Assembly (NCBI GenBank): GCA_964353405.1
Contig: CAYGWJ010000397.1
Coordinates: 1 to 17,674 of the forward strand
Reading direction: 5' to 3'
Source of the DNA: JBGLNJ01 sp964353405
Lineage (GTDB): Bacteria > Chloroflexota > Anaerolineae > Fen-1058
DNA: 17,674 nt
Of the stretch, positions 14,701-17,674 are shown in pieces. The first letter of the stretch is position 1. Every line of letters begins with the position of its first letter. The notes beneath the pieces were generated by a model, which worked only from the letters and a program-made list of their open reading frames with translations, was not told the origin of the DNA and did no database searches. The translations under genes and the position numbers were made by a program.

Positions 14701-15446
14701 CCCTGCACGACACGGTGACGGTGATGTGCGGCGAGATCACCGAGGACATGGCGGGCAAAAACGTCGTCGTGGCCGGCATGGTGACTTACGTCCGCCGCCT
14801 CACCACCAAAAAGGGCGACCCGATGGCGTTCGCCGGATTGGAAGATTTGCAGGGCACCGCCGAAATCGTGATTTTCCCGCGCACCTGGAAGCAGGCTGAA
14901 GCCATCTGCCAGCCAGACAAGATTCTAGTGGTGCGCGGCAAGGTAGATGGCTCCGGCAAGCAGCCCAAGGTTATAGCTGAATCCATCACGGATCAGCTCA
15001 GCATCGCGCAGCCCGCTGAAGAAAAAACTGCGGCCCGGCCGATAGTCAGCGTGCCACCGCCCCGTCCCAAGCCAACTCTGATACAAGAGCCGGAGCCGGT
15101 GTGGGATCTTGCGCCGGATATGCCGCCGCCTCCACCGGATGAGTGGGTAGTGGAAAGTGGTGAGTGGTCACCTAACCACTTGCCACTCACCACTCAAGCA
15201 CGCCGGCTGACCATCACGCTCGCCCGGAGCAACGACCAGGCACGCGACATGCAACTCTTGAGTGAGGCACACCGCCTGCTCACCAGCCGCCAGGGGCGCG
15301 ACCGGTTCATGTTCCGGGTGACGGGCGGCGGCAATGGCGCCTACGAGATAGATTTCCCGAACCATTACACCCGCTTTAGCCCCGACCTGGTGGGCGCACT
15401 GGAAAAGATGTTGGGCAGCGGTACCGTGCGAGTGGAGATGCAGTGA
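11790..15446 (+). CDS. dnaE: DNA polymerase III alpha subunit
   Basis: The replicative DNA polymerase catalytic subunit, 1218 residues, slightly longer than the roughly 1160 of E. coli DnaE. The order is PHP domain (FVHLHVHSEYSLLDG with His9 and His11), Pol III palm with PDIDMDFPDDRR (Asp401, Asp403) and KVDFLGLSTLT (third catalytic Asp562), fingers and beta-binding region, then an OB-fold (about 990-1065, NVVVAGMVTYVRR). A Pro-rich linker and a small C-terminal domain (LTITLARSNDQARDMQLLSE onward) complete it. The linker contains a heptamer inverted repeat at residues 1118-1136. ATG 11790 fits the family start, but no SD is visible; the preceding bases are AT-rich with TTAGTAAACTAA at 11772-11783. 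The HAD gene follows after 16 bp. Confidence 0.97.
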   Translation: MGNPFVHLHVHSEYSLLDGLSKIDKLVERAQALNQPAIALTDHGVMFGAIEFYNAAKKAGVKPIIGIEAYLAPRSRTDRDPQKDKSPNHLLLLAQNDVGIQNLYQLASIAQLEGFYYKPRVDKETLAAHSEGVICLSGCGSSEIPHLLLQGQPDKAHSALSWYREVFGPERYYIELQWHDGIPGLDKCNAQLIRMSREFGLKTVATNDVHYINADDWDAQDVLLCIGTGSLVSQPSRMRMTDHSYYLKSDEEMAALFGAEAPESLVTPLAIAEMCNVNLDPKGYHLPVFPVPAGYTAESFLRQLCEKGLRERYSARMQDPDIRQRLDYELGVIHEMGFDNYFLIVWDLTRRAKEKDIWWNVRGSGAGSIVAYCTGITRLDPLAHHLIFERFLNPGRISMPDIDMDFPDDRRGELIEYTVQKYGQTNVAQIIAYGTMGARAAVRDVGRALDIPLGEVDNVAKLIPAIPGKPVSIAEAIEQVPELAEKYKKVDYLRQLLDTAQKLEGVTRHASTHAAGVIISDRPLVEYTPLHRPTKGADESGLGIVTQFEMNTCDAIGLLKVDFLGLSTLTIMRRACELVKQNHGVELNLDNIPTNDPKAFELLARGDVAGVFQVEGAGMRRMLMDMRPTRFEHIVAAISLFRPGPMEYIPSYIRRMHGQEPIDYKHPKLEELLAETFGIIVYQEQIIEIAKHLAGYSLSEADEMRKAVGKKIQEKIVAHKAKFVQGAVKNGIAQEVAEAIYGDIEYFARYGFNKAHAADYAVITCQTAFLKAYYPIEYMTALLTVERNNTDKIGFLVAECRRMGIPVLPPDVNHSQMDFCIENGGIRFGLGAVKNVGEGPVQAVLQARTPTAGGGGPFQTLDDFCRRVDLRQVNRRALESLIKVGSFDEFGHRAQWLAIVERMLGLSSHAHRAADLGQMTLFGAAGPAADTSVLSPLPNIEEATPKEKLAWEKELVGIYISEHPLTRVMATLHDTVTVMCGEITEDMAGKNVVVAGMVTYVRRLTTKKGDPMAFAGLEDLQGTAEIVIFPRTWKQAEAICQPDKILVVRGKVDGSGKQPKVIAESITDQLSIAQPAEEKTAARPIVSVPPPRPKPTLIQEPEPVWDLAPDMPPPPPDEWVVESGEWSPNHLPLTTQARRLTITLARSNDQARDMQLLSEAHRLLTSRQGRDRFMFRVTGGGNGAYEIDFPNHYTRFSPDLVGALEKMLGSGTVRVEMQ
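15140..15195. repeat. Heptamer-phased inverted repeat inside dnaE
   Basis: Eight contiguous 7-bp units. Four carry AGTGG (15140-15167), one is a transition unit, and three carry CCACT (15175-15195). Arms 15141-15161 and 15175-15195 pair at 18 of 21 positions around a 13-base loop. It stays in frame and encodes EWVVESGEWSPNHLPLTTQ between the OB-fold region and the C-terminal domain of DnaE, directly after a run of prolines. Confidence 0.88.
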
Positions 15447-15462
15447 GAGAGCCATCGTCGGC

Positions 15463-16164
15463 ATGATCGTGCTATTCGACTTTGACGGTGTATTAGCAGA
15501 CACACTCGACGATATACTTTGTTTTTCCGAGATCGTGTGTTCCCAATTGGGTCATCCCCGCAAACCAACCCGCGCGGACCTTGACGCTCTCGATCTAATG
15601 AGTTTTTACGAGTTTGGGAAAAAGTTGGCCCTGCCCAAAGACAAGGTGCAAGACTTTGCGACCCGTTGTCTCCAGATGTTCGCACAGCGCCAGCTCCCAC
15701 CCAAAATCTTTGATGGTATGCAAGAGGTGGTAGCCCAGTTGTCGGCCAGGACCAAGATCGGCATTATCACCGGAAATTCGGCGCAGGTGGTAACCAAGTT
15801 CCTTGACCAGTACGGACTGGCAGGATACGTGAGCCAAGTGATGGGAGTGGACTTGCCTGGCACCAGAACCGACAAGATACGCAAGGCAGTCAACTATCTT
15901 GGGACACCTGAGGACGACGCATACATGGTAGGCGATGCTGTGAGCGATATACGCGCGGCCCGGGAGGCATCGGTCACGAGTGTTGCGGTGTGCTGGGGGC
16001 ATCAGAGCGGCAGGAGACTTTTAGAGGCAGGCCCGGACTATCTCGTTCACTCGCCCAAGGAACTGCTGGCAATCCTCGACAGAAGCTTACTGAAAGGTCG
16101 CCCCGCTCCTTCTGCTTATAGCGGTTTCCGATTGCGCATACGGTCAACTGGATTCGAGCCTTGA
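15463..16164 (+). CDS. HAD-family phosphatase (phosphoglycolate phosphatase-like)
   Basis: A 233-residue haloacid dehalogenase-superfamily hydrolase with all four motifs: DFDGVLADT with nucleophile Asp6 and acid/base Asp8, IITGNS with Thr103, RTDKIRK with Lys138, and MVGDAVSDI with Asp158 and Asp162. The helical cap between motifs I and II and the GDxxxD spacing are those of the Gph/PGP-like subgroup, so a small phosphate ester such as 2-phosphoglycolate or a nucleotide is the likely substrate; specificity is not readable. ATG 15463 lies 16 bp after the dnaE stop with only a weak GAGAGA upstream. The fold should end near LLAILD (about residue 206). The remaining 28 or so residues (ending RIRSTGFEP) are atypical and run into an inverted repeat, suggesting a C-terminus extended by non-genic sequence. 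Confidence 0.88.
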   Translation: MIVLFDFDGVLADTLDDILCFSEIVCSQLGHPRKPTRADLDALDLMSFYEFGKKLALPKDKVQDFATRCLQMFAQRQLPPKIFDGMQEVVAQLSARTKIGIITGNSAQVVTKFLDQYGLAGYVSQVMGVDLPGTRTDKIRKAVNYLGTPEDDAYMVGDAVSDIRAAREASVTSVAVCWGHQSGRRLLEAGPDYLVHSPKELLAILDRSLLKGRPAPSAYSGFRLRIRSTGFEP

Positions 16165-16193
16165 GGCGGTTCCGGCTAAAGCCTCGAATCCAG
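16148..16193. terminator. Long inverted repeat at the end of the HAD gene
   Basis: CTGGATTCGAGCCTT (16148-16162) and AAGCCTCGAATCCAG (16179-16193) pair at 14 of 15 positions around a 16-base loop, overlapping the HAD stop codon. No T-tract follows, so it is not a classic intrinsic terminator. It may still end the dnaE-HAD transcript, protect its 3' end, or be a dispersed palindromic repeat. Confidence 0.5.
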
Positions 16194-16381
16194 CCTGTAC
16201 ACTCAAAAGGAACTCACTCTAATCCGAGAACTCCGCGCCTTTTGGGGATTGTGTCCCCCTCAACCTGATTTCACGGACAACGGCACGAGCGAACGACTGA
16301 CCCGCGGGTCATTCGCCCCGCTCTTTAGCAGTGTTAACACTCTTCCAACCCAAATCTAATATCGGTCTAACACGGTTCACC
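16194..16381. promoter_or_regulatory. Palindrome-rich gap upstream of dnaK
   Basis: No gene is seen in 16165-16496 (332 bp). This part holds a small GGGGA/TCCCC hairpin (16244-16258) and two perfect palindromes, TGACCCGCGGGTCA (16298-16311) and AGTGTTAACACT (16330-16341). Both are operator-like and lie roughly 50-100 bp before the candidate dnaK start of transcription. Neither matches the CIRCE (HrcA) or HAIR (HspR) consensus. The rest shows nothing recognisable. Confidence 0.4.
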
Positions 16382-16496
16382 TATAATACAGGCGTATTCC
16401 AAAGCGAGTACGCCGAATTTGTTTCGAATCCTTGCCAGGGCGCGCGAACCCGCGTTTCGCCGTGACGTTGGCAAGGTTGAATGGGAAAGGTGAACT
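16382..16496 (+). promoter_or_regulatory. dnaK -10 box and structured 5' leader
   Basis: TATAAT at 16382-16387 is a likely -10; the -35 region is poor. The roughly 100-base leader can form two hairpins. One has GGCGTA (16391-16396) paired with TACGCC (16409-16414). A larger one is closed by CCTTGCCA (16430-16437) and TGGCAAGG (16469-16476). The SD (GGGAAAGG, 16483-16490) follows the second hairpin by six bases, so the leader could modulate translation with temperature or otherwise; this is inference. Confidence 0.5.
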
Positions 16497-17674
16497 ATGA
16501 GCAAGATCGTTGGCATTGACCTGGGAACAACCAACAGCGTGGTAGCCGTCCTGGAAGGCGGCGAGCCGGTCGTCATCACGACTGCAGAAGGCAGCCGCTT
16601 GCTGCCGTCGGTGGTGGCATTCGCCAAGACCGGCGAGCGATTGGTAGGACAGACGGCCAAGCGGCAGGCCGTGGTCAACCCAGAAAACACGGTATTTAGC
16701 ATCAAGCGCTTTATGGGGCGACGCTACGATGAAGTGGTGCAAGAGCGCCAGCGCGTGCCCTACCAGGTGGCCGAAGGGCCAGCCGGCGATGCGCGCGTGC
16801 AAATTCCTCAAACCGGCCAGACCTACACGCCGCAAGAAATCTCGGCCATGATCCTGCAAAAGCTCAAGAAGGACGCCGAGGCATACCTGGGCGAACCGGT
16901 GACGCAGGCCGTCATCACCGTCCCGGCGTATTTCAACGACAGCCAGCGCCAGGCGACCAAGGACGCGGGCAAGATCGCGGGCCTGCAGGTCCTGCGTATC
17001 ATCAACGAACCGACAGCTTCCGCGTTGGCTTATGGGTTGGACAAGAAGAAGGACGAGACGATCCTGGTGTTCGACCTGGGCGGCGGCACCTTCGACGTAT
17101 CGGTTCTCGAGGTCGGCGAAGGCGTGGTACAAGTCAAGGCGACGAACGGCGACACTCACCTGGGTGGCGATGATTGGGACGCGGCGCTCGCGGAATACAT
17201 CGCGAGCGAGTTCCAGCGCGGGGAGGGCATTGACTTGCGCCGGGATCGTCAGGCGTTGCAGCGCTTGAAGGAAGCTGCCGAGAAAGCCAAGATCGAGCTT
17301 TCGACGATGATGGAAACTGAAGTCAACCTGCCCTTTATCACGGCGGACGCCTCCGGTCCCAAGCACCTGCAGATGCAAGTCACGCGCGCCAGGCTCGAAC
17401 AGCTAACACAATCTCTGGTGCAGCGCTGCCGCACGCCGTTCGAGGCAGCGCTGCTCGATGCCAAACTCTCACCGAGAGATCTGGATGAAGTGGTGCTCGT
17501 GGGTGGCGCCACGCGCATGCCGATGATTCAACAACTCGTGCGCGAGTTGACCGCTGGTCGCGAGCCTAACAAGTCCGTCAACCCGGATGAGGTGGTGGCC
17601 GTCGGCGCGGCAATTCAGGCCGGCGTGCTGGGCGGCGAAGTCAAGGACGTGCTGTTGCTCGACGTGACGCCGCT
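16497..17674 (+). CDS. dnaK: Hsp70 chaperone DnaK (3' truncated)
   Basis: The first 392 residues of DnaK, running off the right edge: the whole nucleotide-binding domain and the entry to the substrate domain (VLLLDVTP). Motifs seen are GIDLGTTNS (6-14, phosphate 1 loop), Lys70 in IKRFMGR, AVITVPAYFNDSQRQATKDA, INEPTASALAYGLDKK, FDLGGGTFDVSVL (Thr198), and VVLVGGATRMPMIQ. The HLGGDDWD segment is typical of Chloroflexota, Cyanobacteria and Actinobacteria. The segment between FMGRR and YTPQEIS has full length, so the quadrant-I insert of most didermic Hsp70s is present. ATG 16497 has a GGGAAAGG SD six bases upstream. The neighbours grpE and dnaJ are not visible on the left side; whether they follow cannot be seen. 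Confidence 0.97.
   Translation, partial: MSKIVGIDLGTTNSVVAVLEGGEPVVITTAEGSRLLPSVVAFAKTGERLVGQTAKRQAVVNPENTVFSIKRFMGRRYDEVVQERQRVPYQVAEGPAGDARVQIPQTGQTYTPQEISAMILQKLKKDAEAYLGEPVTQAVITVPAYFNDSQRQATKDAGKIAGLQVLRIINEPTASALAYGLDKKKDETILVFDLGGGTFDVSVLEVGEGVVQVKATNGDTHLGGDDWDAALAEYIASEFQRGEGIDLRRDRQALQRLKEAAEKAKIELSTMMETEVNLPFITADASGPKHLQMQVTRARLEQLTQSLVQRCRTPFEAALLDAKLSPRDLDEVVLVGGATRMPMIQQLVRELTAGREPNKSVNPDEVVAVGAAIQAGVLGGEVKDVLLLDVTP

Noticed and set aside
15140..15195. CRISPR-like array
   Set aside because: Units are contiguous 7-mers with no unique spacers and lie in frame inside dnaE.
16325..16345. Possible CIRCE element before dnaK
   Set aside because: TTAGCA is present, but the sequence is a simple 12-bp palindrome without the TTAGCACTC-N9-GAGTGCTAA layout.

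Overview
The window is a GC-rich bacterial chromosome segment with densely packed housekeeping and signalling genes. Three things fit a Chloroflexota (Anaerolineae-like) bacterium: the style of the DnaK (HLGGDDWD segment), a single-domain KaiC-like ATPase next to a giant multi-GAF histidine kinase, and heptamer repeats at gene borders. This assignment is inference; no rRNA or tRNA gene is visible.

Layout. (1) 1-416: the 3' end of secA. (2) 590-7647: a tight same-strand block encoding a small winged-helix protein, a KaiC/RAD55-like ATPase, two small 3-TM membrane proteins and a 1711-residue soluble histidine kinase with eight GAF domains. The last three genes are joined by GTGA stop/start overlaps, so this looks like one signalling locus with no response regulator in view. 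(3) 7678-9673: adenosine deaminase followed by a metallo-beta-lactamase-fold hydrolase. (4) 9710-11558, minus strand: mutM/fpg followed by a coupled, unrecognised membrane-anchored protein. (5) 11559-11789: a divergent promoter region. (6) 11790-16164: dnaE, then a HAD phosphatase. (7) 16165-16496: a palindrome-rich leader, then dnaK, which runs off the right edge.

The most unusual signal is a set of small repeats inside genes and at their borders. A 29-bp imperfectly palindromic element occurs three times, plus a partial fourth copy, always inside coding sequence. Two copies lie in the GAF kinase and one, with the partial copy, in the membrane-anchored protein. Each full copy is read in a different frame or orientation, and all six frames of the element are open. 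This resembles protein-inserting palindromic elements such as those of Rickettsia. A second class consists of heptanucleotide-phased arrays, two of them clearly inverted. They lie before the KaiC-like gene, in the fpg leader and promoter, and inside the dnaE linker. Shorter duplications lie in the kinase: three 24-bp units at the N-terminus, a 12-bp doublet, and a 21-bp copy of its own ATP-lid region just past the stop codon.
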